The position numbers were made by a program, and so were the translations under genes. A model generated the notes under the pieces. That model worked only from the letters and a program-made list of their open reading frames with translations. It did no database searches and was not told where the DNA came from. Positions 24,983 to 33,329 of a stretch of DNA of 59,137 nucleotides are shown here, piece by piece. Every line of letters begins with the position of its first letter. Positions within the stretch are counted from its first letter, which is position 1. The DNA lies in contig CAKZKR010000004.1 of assembly GCA_937124615.1 (NCBI GenBank), positions 1 through 59,137 of the forward strand. The letters are read 5' to 3'. This stretch comes from an uncultured bacterium (GTDB lineage Bacteria > Hydrogenedentota > Hydrogenedentia > Hydrogenedentales > Hydrogenedentaceae).

Positions 24983-26122
24983 ATGCAATTTGCTACACGG
25001 GCTATTCATGCTGGGCAGGAACCCGACCCACAAACGGGAGCCGTAGTCCCTCCTATTCATCTTGCTACTACATTTCAGCAATTGGAACCCGGCAAACACA
25101 AAGGGTTTGAATATATAAGGACACAAAACCCGACGCGTCAAAGATTAGAAGAATGTCTGACTCAATTAGAAGAAGGCTCAGCAACAGCATGTTTTTCATC
25201 CGGAGTATCTGCCATCTCTGCGATTCTACAGACCCTATCTCCGGGTGACGGAATTGTTGCAGGACATGACTTATACGGTGGAACTGTTCGACTGCTGGAT
25301 AAAGTCTACTCACAGTGGGGTATAGAAGTTGCTTATGCAGAGGATAATAACCCACTATCCTTTGAGCAGGCAATTCAAAAATTATCTAAACCCCGCCTGA
25401 TATGGATTGAGTCCCCCACAAATCCACTGTTAAATATCGTGGATATATCCGCAATGTCTAATATCGCAAAAAAATACGGTTTAAAACTTGCCGTAGACAA
25501 TACCTTTGCAACACCATACCTGCAAAAACCCTTATTATTAGGTGCGGACTATGTTATTCACAGCAGTACGAAATATTTAGGAGGACATTCTGATGTGCTT
25601 GGGGGTGCGGTAACCGTTAAGAACACTGAGGATATTAAACCCATACAGTTCATTCAAAACAGTATAGGTGCGGTTCCCTCACCTTTTGATTGTTACTTAT
25701 TATTACGGGGAATAAAAACACTCCATGTGCGTATGGAACATCACTGCAACAACGCCGAAAAGGTCGTCCAATATTTCATCGCACACCCGAAAGTTAAAAA
25801 AGTATATTATCCAGAGATAGAAAAACCACCCCTTCTGGATATTGTAAAAAAACAAATGCTCCGATCTGGAGGCATGGTTACCATAGAGTTGGAGAATACC
25901 GAAACCCTCCAAAAACTCTACCAACGACTGAAAATTTTTACCCTTGCAGAAAGTTTAGGGGCCGTAGAATCCCTATATTGCATTCCTTATTATATGACCC
26001 ACGCAGGACTGTCCGAAGAAAAGAAACAAAAATTAGGCGTAACACCTACCCTTGTCCGTTTCAGCATCGGTATAGAAGACATCAACGACCTCCTCGACGA
26101 CCTACAACAAGCATTGAAATAG
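24983..26122 (+). CDS. Cystathionine gamma-lyase/gamma-synthase
   Basis: A 379-residue Cys/Met-metabolism PLP enzyme. FATRAIHAGQEPDPQTGAV opens the protein, and SGVSAISAILQTL and DLYGGTVRLLDKV follow. The PLP lysine is in HSSTKYLGGHSDVLGG, and the C-terminal VRFSIGIEDINDLLDDL is typical. The gene follows CBS directly, so it most probably cleaves cystathionine to cysteine (reverse transsulfuration). A gamma-synthase role cannot be ruled out because the two activities are not separable from these motifs. AAAGGA precedes the ATG. Confidence 0.9.
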   Translation: MQFATRAIHAGQEPDPQTGAVVPPIHLATTFQQLEPGKHKGFEYIRTQNPTRQRLEECLTQLEEGSATACFSSGVSAISAILQTLSPGDGIVAGHDLYGGTVRLLDKVYSQWGIEVAYAEDNNPLSFEQAIQKLSKPRLIWIESPTNPLLNIVDISAMSNIAKKYGLKLAVDNTFATPYLQKPLLLGADYVIHSSTKYLGGHSDVLGGAVTVKNTEDIKPIQFIQNSIGAVPSPFDCYLLLRGIKTLHVRMEHHCNNAEKVVQYFIAHPKVKKVYYPEIEKPPLLDIVKKQMLRSGGMVTIELENTETLQKLYQRLKIFTLAESLGAVESLYCIPYYMTHAGLSEEKKQKLGVTPTLVRFSIGIEDINDLLDDLQQALK

Positions 26123-26176
26123 AGATTACATACGGGACTACGGGCAAATAGATAAAGAAAAGGCTTCTAAGAAACT

Positions 26177-27178
26177 TCAATAGATATATCCATATTGCGT
26201 TGGGATATTATCTCCTTTTACACGGATGTACTGAGAAGTTTTATCTGTATCGCGGATTTCCACTTCATATGACTGTAACGGTGCAGTCAAACGATAACGG
26301 TAGGTATCCCCATAAGACGTTGACATCCCCGAAATCGAATCATAATTACCATGAATACTTACATTTCTACTTGATCCCAATTGCGAACTACTTCCTCTCC
26401 AGTAGTTATTTGTTCCCTTTTCATAATGATTAATATTATAGTTAATTCGTGAGCCAGAAACATAATAAGTTCCAGAAACACTTTCCCCTTTCGTATTTCG
26501 AAAACTGAAACGGCCACTATTCCCTGTTGAAAACTGAATATCTCCATACCATCCATTTAAAGATAACCTTTTAGAACCCGAAATATCATCTTCTTCCTTT
26601 TTGCCTTGATATAAAGCATCAATAGCCCCAATAAGAGTAGGGATTATTGGTGAAAGCGAAGGCTTCTCTTCTTGTTGTTTTCTAGGTAGAGATATGCTTT
26701 CCCTCTTCTGAACAGGGAAATAATCTCTTTGCTTTGGTAAAACGGAGGGGTTATAAACCTTCCTTGTCTCAGTTTGTCGATTGTACCTATACGGGTTAAT
26801 CATCAAGGGGTGGCTATAGGGGTTAGGTGAAAAAAGGGGCTTCCCTATATAATTAAAAGTTTCTTCCAGATAAGGATTATATAAAGATTGCTCATCAATC
26901 TTTTTCCCACCATAGAGCGGTTGTATATTCTTTATTTTTCTACCACCCACTGTAAATTGTTCATCTATTAAAGGTTTACCCCCATATAAACTTGTAGCAT
27001 TGTCGTTTGCCTCAAAACCCTGCCATGTAGTTAAAGCATTGTTATGGATGTTATAACTTGTAGCATTGTCGTTTGTCTCAAAACCCTGCCATTGAGCACT
27101 TAAAGAAATACTTAGCAATAAAATAGAAGCAGTAAGAAGACTACAAAAATGATTTTTTTTTATCCACTTTTTATCCAT
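26177..27178 (-). CDS. Secreted protein of unknown function with N-terminal repeats
   Basis: A 333-residue protein with a signal peptide (basic start, then LLTASILLLSISLSA). The mature N-terminus has two copies of WQGFE-NDNATS spaced 22 residues apart and three LYGGK-type motifs. A Pro/Arg-rich linker follows (about 115-175). The C-terminal ~130 residues are Gly/Ser/Tyr-rich and look beta-stranded (GRFSFRNTKGESVSGTYYVS), perhaps a small barrel or outer-membrane-facing domain. No family was recognised. AAAGGAG precedes the ATG. The neighbouring PBP1A gene ends the upstream envelope cluster, 136 bases away. Confidence 0.75.
   Translation of the reverse strand: MDKKWIKKNHFCSLLTASILLLSISLSAQWQGFETNDNATSYNIHNNALTTWQGFEANDNATSLYGGKPLIDEQFTVGGRKIKNIQPLYGGKKIDEQSLYNPYLEETFNYIGKPLFSPNPYSHPLMINPYRYNRQTETRKVYNPSVLPKQRDYFPVQKRESISLPRKQQEEKPSLSPIIPTLIGAIDALYQGKKEEDDISGSKRLSLNGWYGDIQFSTGNSGRFSFRNTKGESVSGTYYVSGSRINYNINHYEKGTNNYWRGSSSQLGSSRNVSIHGNYDSISGMSTSYGDTYRYRLTAPLQSYEVEIRDTDKTSQYIRVKGDNIPTQYGYIY
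26989..27092 (-). repeat. Two direct repeats of 38 bp inside the secreted protein gene
   Basis: The 38-bp units at 26989-27026 and 27055-27092 differ at one position and have a 66-bp period, exactly 22 codons, so the reading frame is kept. They encode the two WQGFE-NDNATS motifs. The near identity suggests a recent tandem duplication. Confidence 0.85.
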
Positions 27179-27314
27179 CTTTCAAACTCCTTTTACCTAC
27201 TTTTATTTAAACGAATTAATAAACCTATTTCTTCAATTATATTATTAATTATATCATTCATGAAAGATCTTTTAGAGATTTTATCTCCCAACTTAGAAAA
27301 ATTCTTTTGTAGTA

Positions 27315-29543
27315 TTAGAAACCGGGGTCTGGATTACTTTGCTCTTCAGGAGGAATGAGCGGGGTTATTCCTGGCTCCAAAGGAGAGGTTCCAGGTTCTT
27401 CCGTTGTAGAGGATGGGGGCTTTTTACCATCAATCGGCTCCAGCAATGCCTCCTCAGAAATATTCTCTTCTACTTTCCTTTGAACGGGATAGAAAGCAGG
27501 GGGTGCAGTTCCCTCAATATAGGCTTCTGTGTAGTCGCCACCGAGTGTTCCTGTAATACGGTTGATTTTGAAGAATTGCACACCGGAAGGAACAACAAAA
27601 TCGCGAACGGGCAATTTTTTTTCCGCAACCATCATAAAATCAACCCAAATTGGACATGCTAACCGTCCCCCTGTATAATTCACCCCTCTACCTAAACTCC
27701 GGTTGTCCTTATACCCAACCCAAACGACCGTAGTAAAATCTGTAGTAAATCCACAGAACCACGCATCTCTGCTATCATTCGTCGTTCCTGTTTTTCCTGC
27801 TACCGGTCTCTTTAAGGCACTGGCTCTATGTCCTGTTGGATAGTAACCTAAAGAAGGGTCGGGAATACAAACCCCTTTCAGCATGTGCATGGTAACATAC
27901 GATACTCTCGGGTCAACGACCTGCTCCTTTTTCTGATATAGATGATAATTATACAGAAGAAGTCCCTCTGCGTCACGAATTTCTTTGATGAACACCGGAT
28001 AATATTTCATCCCATTATGCGCAAATACAGAATAGGCAACCGTATGGCTCAGCGTTGTTACCTCCACGGTCCCCAAACCTAATGTTAATCCAACAGAATT
28101 ACTAACGATGGTATTCAGTTCACATCGTTCAAAAAAGGTCCGAACAAAAGGTAAACCTAACATATCAACCAGTCGGATAGACACAATATTTACGGACTTT
28201 TCTATTGCCTGTCTCAAGGGAATAGGACCCCGGAAATCCCCATCGAAATTTTTTGGGGCCCAAACGTGTCCGTTAGGCATAACTCGAACAAAAGGAGAAT
28301 CGTCTACAAGTGTCGATGGTGTCATTCCAGAGGCAATCGCAGACATCCATACAAAAGGTTTCACACTGGAACCGGGCTGTCGTTTGGCTTGTGTTGCGGT
28401 ATTGTATTTTTCCGATTCCCAATCTCTTCCACCGACCAGAACACGAACAAAACCTTCATACCCTGGACGGTTATCCAGACAAACCAGTGCCCCAGATACA
28501 GGTATAAAGTTTTTCGTTTCTACACGCGGTTTATCAAATTTTGATAGATGTTCTTCCAATGTAATCTCCGCATGTTTTTGTAATGGATAGTCAAGGGTTG
28601 TATAAACACTCAATCCACCTTCAAACACCTCACTTACCGAGTATTTAGAAAGCAAAATTTTACGAATTTCCTCTACAAAATAAGGTGCTTTTATCCGATA
28701 AGTCTCATAAATATCAATCCCTTCCTTTTTTAGTTGTTCCCTTCTTTCTGGAGTCATCACAAGCGAGGACAAATCCTCTCTCAGTGATTCCTGATATTCC
28801 TGTTCTGTAATAAACCCTTCTTCTCTCATTTGTCCTAATACAATGTTTCTTCTTTCAATAGCATTCTTCAGATGATTGATTGGTTCATTAACATTGGGGG
28901 CTCGTGTTAAACCTGCAAGTGTAGCACCCTCGCCAAGTGTCAGGTCTTGCACACTTTTTCCGAAATACTGCCTTGCTGCTGATTCCACACCATAAGCATT
29001 AATTCCTAAAAATACCTGGTTCAGATAAAGTTCTAATATTTCATCTTTGGTAAATTCGCGTTCAACCTGCAAAGCAACAATAGCCTCACGAATCTTCCTT
29101 TTTAAGGATCGTTCCTGCCCAATACCTAAAGTCTCTACATTCCGAACAACCTGCTGGGTAATAGTGCTTCCTCCACGGAACCGTCCCGTGCGTAAACCAT
29201 ATATGAACGCATTTATAATAGCATCCGGTCGAACACCCTTATGAGTATAGAACAGAGCATCTTCGGTAGCAATGAAGGCCTTTTGCACATGAAGGGGAAT
29301 TTGACTGAGTGGCACCAATTGCCGATCCTCTATCGTAAAGGTATAAAGAAGTTCCCCTGTATCTGCATATATTTTTGTCCCCGTTTTGGGGCGAAAAGTC
29401 TCTAATGCGGATATAACATTCTGAGCATCATCCAATATCCAAACAAAAACACCCAGTATTGAGCCCCATAGGGATCCTATGATTAACATCATACCAAAAA
29501 ACAGCCATGCACATCCGCGTCGAGGTAATATTGTATATTCCAT
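27315..29543 (-). CDS. Class A penicillin-binding protein (peptidoglycan glycosyltransferase/transpeptidase)
   Basis: A 742-residue bifunctional peptidoglycan synthase with one N-terminal membrane anchor (about 11-37). The GT51 domain shows AFIATEDALFYTHKGV (catalytic Glu) and FRGGSTITQQVVRNVE. The transpeptidase domain shows KRQPGSSVKPFVW (S-x-x-K), EKSVNIVSIR (S-x-N) and AGKTGTTNDSRDAW (KTG). The Pro-rich C-terminal tail (after about 700) is probably disordered. It polymerises and crosslinks peptidoglycan, so the organism has a cell wall. AGGA precedes the ATG. It follows the VanZ gene after 36 bases. Confidence 0.93.
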   Translation of the reverse strand: MEYTILPRRGCAWLFFGMMLIIGSLWGSILGVFVWILDDAQNVISALETFRPKTGTKIYADTGELLYTFTIEDRQLVPLSQIPLHVQKAFIATEDALFYTHKGVRPDAIINAFIYGLRTGRFRGGSTITQQVVRNVETLGIGQERSLKRKIREAIVALQVEREFTKDEILELYLNQVFLGINAYGVESAARQYFGKSVQDLTLGEGATLAGLTRAPNVNEPINHLKNAIERRNIVLGQMREEGFITEQEYQESLREDLSSLVMTPERREQLKKEGIDIYETYRIKAPYFVEEIRKILLSKYSVSEVFEGGLSVYTTLDYPLQKHAEITLEEHLSKFDKPRVETKNFIPVSGALVCLDNRPGYEGFVRVLVGGRDWESEKYNTATQAKRQPGSSVKPFVWMSAIASGMTPSTLVDDSPFVRVMPNGHVWAPKNFDGDFRGPIPLRQAIEKSVNIVSIRLVDMLGLPFVRTFFERCELNTIVSNSVGLTLGLGTVEVTTLSHTVAYSVFAHNGMKYYPVFIKEIRDAEGLLLYNYHLYQKKEQVVDPRVSYVTMHMLKGVCIPDPSLGYYPTGHRASALKRPVAGKTGTTNDSRDAWFCGFTTDFTTVVWVGYKDNRSLGRGVNYTGGRLACPIWVDFMMVAEKKLPVRDFVVPSGVQFFKINRITGTLGGDYTEAYIEGTAPPAFYPVQRKVEENISEEALLEPIDGKKPPSSTTEEPGTSPLEPGITPLIPPEEQSNPDPGF

Positions 29544-29579
29544 TCTATAATCCTATAGGGATTTCTTCAATTGATACAT

Positions 29580-29978
29580 TTATATAGGAGGTATATTTCT
29601 TTTTATTTCCAATTTGCTAATTATAAATAAACTGAATATTGCTACAGTAACTCCTAATATGGAACCTATTGAATTTGCAGTTATATCTAATACTTCAAAA
29701 GATCGTGTTGGCACAAAAATTTGACAGATTTCGATAAAAAAACCATAAATAAAGGATATGACAAATGACATATAAAAAACGGTTTTTACTAAATACTGTT
29801 TTTTACCCTGTCGCATTCCTATTGCAAGGATAAATGAAAAAATTGCATATAACATAACATGAAAAACCTTATCTTGATAAGGAAACCACTCGGGTGTTTC
29901 TTCTGTTATCGGCTGAACAGATAAATAAAAAACAAATATTGCATAAATAACTGTTATAGTTAAATACTTTTTGTTCAA
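29580..29978 (-). CDS. VanZ family membrane protein
   Basis: A 132-residue protein with four predicted membrane helices (for example ITVIYAIFVFYLSV and VISFIYGFFIEICQIFV). The sequence DKVFHVMLYAIFSFILAIG followed by EICQIFVPTRSFEVLDITAN is the VanZ-like signature. Function is mostly unknown; VanZ itself confers low-level teicoplanin resistance. The start is a TTG two bases after the stop of the upstream gene, with a weak AAAGAG site, so translation is probably coupled. Confidence 0.8.
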   Translation of the reverse strand: MNKKYLTITVIYAIFVFYLSVQPITEETPEWFPYQDKVFHVMLYAIFSFILAIGMRQGKKQYLVKTVFYMSFVISFIYGFFIEICQIFVPTRSFEVLDITANSIGSILGVTVAIFSLFIISKLEIKRNIPPI

Positions 29979-29980
29979 GT

Positions 29981-31588
29981 TTAGTTCTCTTTCGTTTCGA
30001 TAGAAATCTGTCCATCTGTGGGATTGTTGGTATTCCCCGGAGATGGGGAATTGAATCCGGAAGAAAAACGTTCCCCCTGTTGGATGGAGGGGTTCAGTTT
30101 TTCTGTCAAGTCCAAAACATAACTATCTCTCCCTTCTTTAACACTAAAAGAAGGAACCGCCCTTTCCGGCAGAATGGTTATAACTGAAGGATATCCTTCA
30201 TCGATAGGCGCTCGTATGACAGGTGCTTCACGAACAGTCAAATAACCGGATTCGTCCATATAGTAAGTAAGGGTCGCATTTTTCCCTTCAGAAAGCATAT
30301 CCGCAAGGAGTAGAAATACATCTGTTGTAAAATATTGTCGTATTTTCAGCAAATCATTTGCCATTTGAAGCGCCTTTTCAGAGTTTAAAATCCAAAGATA
30401 AGATGACAGAGGTATTAATTCATCCGGATTGCTAAAATAAACTTCGGGGCGAATCGTTGGGCGGATATAATTGTAATTACGAATCCTTGCATTCATCAGC
30501 AAAGCATTCCGTCGAAATGGAAGTTCAGGACGAATTCGAAATTGGACATATTGTATCGCACGAATTACCTGGACAACCGCTTGCATCGAAAATTCAGGAG
30601 CTATCTGGGTTCCATATCTCATAGGGAATTCCATGGGATTGCTCATAATTTCCATCGGGATAAATGGGAGGTCTGTAACAATACCATATTGTAAAGGAAT
30701 AAATAATTGAGTAGCAGAAACACCTACTCTTTCCGGAATGATAATTATTTTTATATTGTGCAGTTTTGGAGGGAAACAGGAAAAGATACTGCGCAAACTG
30801 TGGTAATGAGGTTCCGTTAAAATTCCACCGTCAAAAATTAAAATATTAAAATCATTGAAAAAACTTTTCATCGGTTCCGGTAATTGAATATTAGTTAAGA
30901 ATTTATTAGGGGAAAGATACGCGGATAAAAGCATACAAAGATATATTACCGACTCATACATTGGTGCTAAAGCATTAGGGTTAGGGATACCGCCACTGGA
31001 TAGGAATTGTTGCAATAAGATATTCCACATCCGTTCCAATTGAATAGGATTCTTTTTCAACTCAGAATCTGTCATTTCTGTAAGTTGGATCATCTGAGAT
31101 TCTTTCAAGTTATCAATTGTTTTTAACAAAAATTGTGAAGATAAAGAGATCGATGTAAAAGAGGGTATTTGCTTTTGCACTTCCTGAAGTAAAGATTGAA
31201 GAATAAAAACAGAGGCATATACCAATAAATCACTCTCAAATTCAGGTGTTCGCTGAAGAAGGCTATCCCACGCCTGTAAGTGAAACACAGTAAAAGAATT
31301 ATCTTTAAAATAAATGGTCCACTGTTTTTTCCATGTGTCCAAGCTCACTTCTTTTGCAACTAATTTGTCTCTTAAAGTTTGCCAATATGTTTCCCATTCC
31401 ATAGTGTTCGGTTCAGGAGGAGTCCATAGAAAAGAGGACGAAGACGCAAGAACTCCAGCAGGAGAGGAAGTCGTTTCATTCGCTTCACAAAAACCCTGTG
31501 GAGGAATCAACAAGAGAGAAAGAATTATCACAAAATAAATCTGTAAAAGTCCCTGTCTACACATAAATGATAATTGATTTCTATTCAT
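29981..31588 (-). CDS. Exported protein of unknown function in envelope cluster
   Basis: A 535-residue protein with an N-terminal signal peptide (YFVIILSLLLIPPQGFCEA). No recognised domain. The body is mostly helical, with a middle region containing NILIFDGGILTEPHYHSLRS and IIIIPERVGVSATQLFIP that looks like an alpha/beta fold. The C-terminus (GNTNNPTDGQISIE) is low complexity. The ATG at 31586-31588 lies one base after the stop of the upstream membrane protein gene, which points to coupling. An ATG three codons earlier and a longer frame inside the upstream gene are less likely. The context suggests an envelope or polysaccharide role. Confidence 0.7.
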   Translation of the reverse strand: MNRNQLSFMCRQGLLQIYFVIILSLLLIPPQGFCEANETTSSPAGVLASSSSFLWTPPEPNTMEWETYWQTLRDKLVAKEVSLDTWKKQWTIYFKDNSFTVFHLQAWDSLLQRTPEFESDLLVYASVFILQSLLQEVQKQIPSFTSISLSSQFLLKTIDNLKESQMIQLTEMTDSELKKNPIQLERMWNILLQQFLSSGGIPNPNALAPMYESVIYLCMLLSAYLSPNKFLTNIQLPEPMKSFFNDFNILIFDGGILTEPHYHSLRSIFSCFPPKLHNIKIIIIPERVGVSATQLFIPLQYGIVTDLPFIPMEIMSNPMEFPMRYGTQIAPEFSMQAVVQVIRAIQYVQFRIRPELPFRRNALLMNARIRNYNYIRPTIRPEVYFSNPDELIPLSSYLWILNSEKALQMANDLLKIRQYFTTDVFLLLADMLSEGKNATLTYYMDESGYLTVREAPVIRAPIDEGYPSVITILPERAVPSFSVKEGRDSYVLDLTEKLNPSIQQGERFSSGFNSPSPGNTNNPTDGQISIETKEN

Positions 31589-31589
31589 T

Positions 31590-33329
31590 TTATTCATAAG
31601 GAGAGGATAATTCGTGTATATAATATAACCTTGTATTCCCTTTATCAAAAACGACATTGTAATCGCCGAATATTTCAAATTGGCCTGCTGAAATCTCTGT
31701 TTCAAACGGTCCCACGAAAACATAATTTACTCTATATTTTTTTAATATTTCTTTTTGAGTCATTGTATCGCTTCTCTTTCCATAAAAACGATATACATCC
31801 TCTGTTTTTTTGACATAGTCCTTTGTAAGCATAAAATGTCCTGTGACAGTTTTGCACGGCGTAAAAGCAAATATAAATTGCGATGTTTTCGGGGAAGCAA
31901 GAATTACATCATCTTTCTCTCCATTATTTTTCAGATACTCCAGTGCAGAATAGGCCTCGCGCGACAAGAAATAAGCCCACTGAATATGCCCATACTTCAA
32001 ATCACGAAACATAGAATAATATACAAAAATAGTTGTTGGTATTGAGAATAGAATTATTAAAACAGCAAGTAATATTCTTCGAGAAAATAAAAATAATAGC
32101 ACACGAACAAGCACATTATCTTTAGCATTTTGTTTCCCTAAAACTGTATTTAACCAATGATAGGGACCTACCATAGTTAAAATGGGAGGGACAATAATAA
32201 AAGCATACAAGCCCGACTCTTGACCGGGTTTCCAATAAGGATATAAATTGCAGAGACCCCATGCTACGAATATCCATAAAAATAAAATAAGAAAACTAAT
32301 TCTCTCCTGACATTTTCTAACAAGATAGACAAAGAATACCATGCATACCAACCAGGTCCATCCCACACCAAATACATACTCGACCAAAAAGCCCGGCTTT
32401 CCCATAAACTGATGATTTTGAGACCATCCTGCCATTCCCAATGAGTCAGAGATAGAAATCCAAAGATAATATAAAACAGCAGGAAAATGAATAATCGCAG
32501 GGATTGCACAGAAAAAAAACCATTTCTTTTCCCATTTTTTCTGAAGCAGGCAGAATAAAATGGGGGTGATTGCAAACATAATATAAGACTCCGGTATTAA
32601 GTAAGGTCTCATCAAGGAATGAATTAAAGCCATTAGGCCACATAAAATGAAATACTTTGCTCTCTCTGTTTGAAAACCATGTATCAAAAAAACATACATC
32701 AAAACGGCAAAGGTAATAGAACGAATGAAATGAGGTTTGCATATAAGATAACTGAATATTTGTATTCCTTCTATGTCCCATGAGAGGGGTAATGTCGGAT
32801 GAAACCATCGATTAAAGAGCCAAATACACCAGCCAAAACCAGAGCCAACCGTAATAAGAAGTAAAACAAATTGGCGAAGATAAACACTATCTAAAATGAT
32901 TGCGAGCAGATAATAAACAACAAACAAGAAGAAAAAAACAGAAAAACATCTATCTATATGAAAAAAATCAAGAACGGATATGTGCAACAATCGGGATATC
33001 TTTCCCAGTAACCACCACTCTACATTAAAAAAACGAGTATCTGAATGTTCGGGTGTGCATTGATTGGTTAACCAATTGTTTCCTTCCCACGCCTGACGCT
33101 GAAACATAATATATCCAAAAGAACCATGAGTGCCTCTACCTACCATCCCCATAAAAACTCGACTTTCATCTTCAAGGGATTTTCCATAAATATACGGGAA
33201 AGAGCCTAAAACACAAACACAAACCCCTAATAAAAAAGGGTATAGAAATTCCCTTTTTGATATTGTGGGACAGTAAGTAAAATCTTTTATCAAATCACTA
33301 CTTTCAGATGGAATTTCCCCTTTTATCAT
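31590..33329 (-). CDS. Polytopic membrane protein, possibly glycosyltransferase-like
   Basis: A 579-residue protein with about ten hydrophobic segments. The first follows a 25-residue cytoplasmic start (FLYPFLLGVCVCVLGSFPY). A loop after this segment (FMGMVGRGTHGSFGY, NVEWWLLGKISRLLH) and a soluble C-terminal part (about 475-579) are reminiscent of GT-C glycosyltransferases, but no catalytic motif is certain. The ATG overlaps the stop of the sulfatase-like gene by one base (TAATG), so the two are coupled. I do not recognise the family. Confidence 0.7.
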   Translation of the reverse strand: MIKGEIPSESSDLIKDFTYCPTISKREFLYPFLLGVCVCVLGSFPYIYGKSLEDESRVFMGMVGRGTHGSFGYIMFQRQAWEGNNWLTNQCTPEHSDTRFFNVEWWLLGKISRLLHISVLDFFHIDRCFSVFFFLFVVYYLLAIILDSVYLRQFVLLLITVGSGFGWCIWLFNRWFHPTLPLSWDIEGIQIFSYLICKPHFIRSITFAVLMYVFLIHGFQTERAKYFILCGLMALIHSLMRPYLIPESYIMFAITPILFCLLQKKWEKKWFFFCAIPAIIHFPAVLYYLWISISDSLGMAGWSQNHQFMGKPGFLVEYVFGVGWTWLVCMVFFVYLVRKCQERISFLILFLWIFVAWGLCNLYPYWKPGQESGLYAFIIVPPILTMVGPYHWLNTVLGKQNAKDNVLVRVLLFLFSRRILLAVLIILFSIPTTIFVYYSMFRDLKYGHIQWAYFLSREAYSALEYLKNNGEKDDVILASPKTSQFIFAFTPCKTVTGHFMLTKDYVKKTEDVYRFYGKRSDTMTQKEILKKYRVNYVFVGPFETEISAGQFEIFGDYNVVFDKGNTRLYYIHELSSPYE

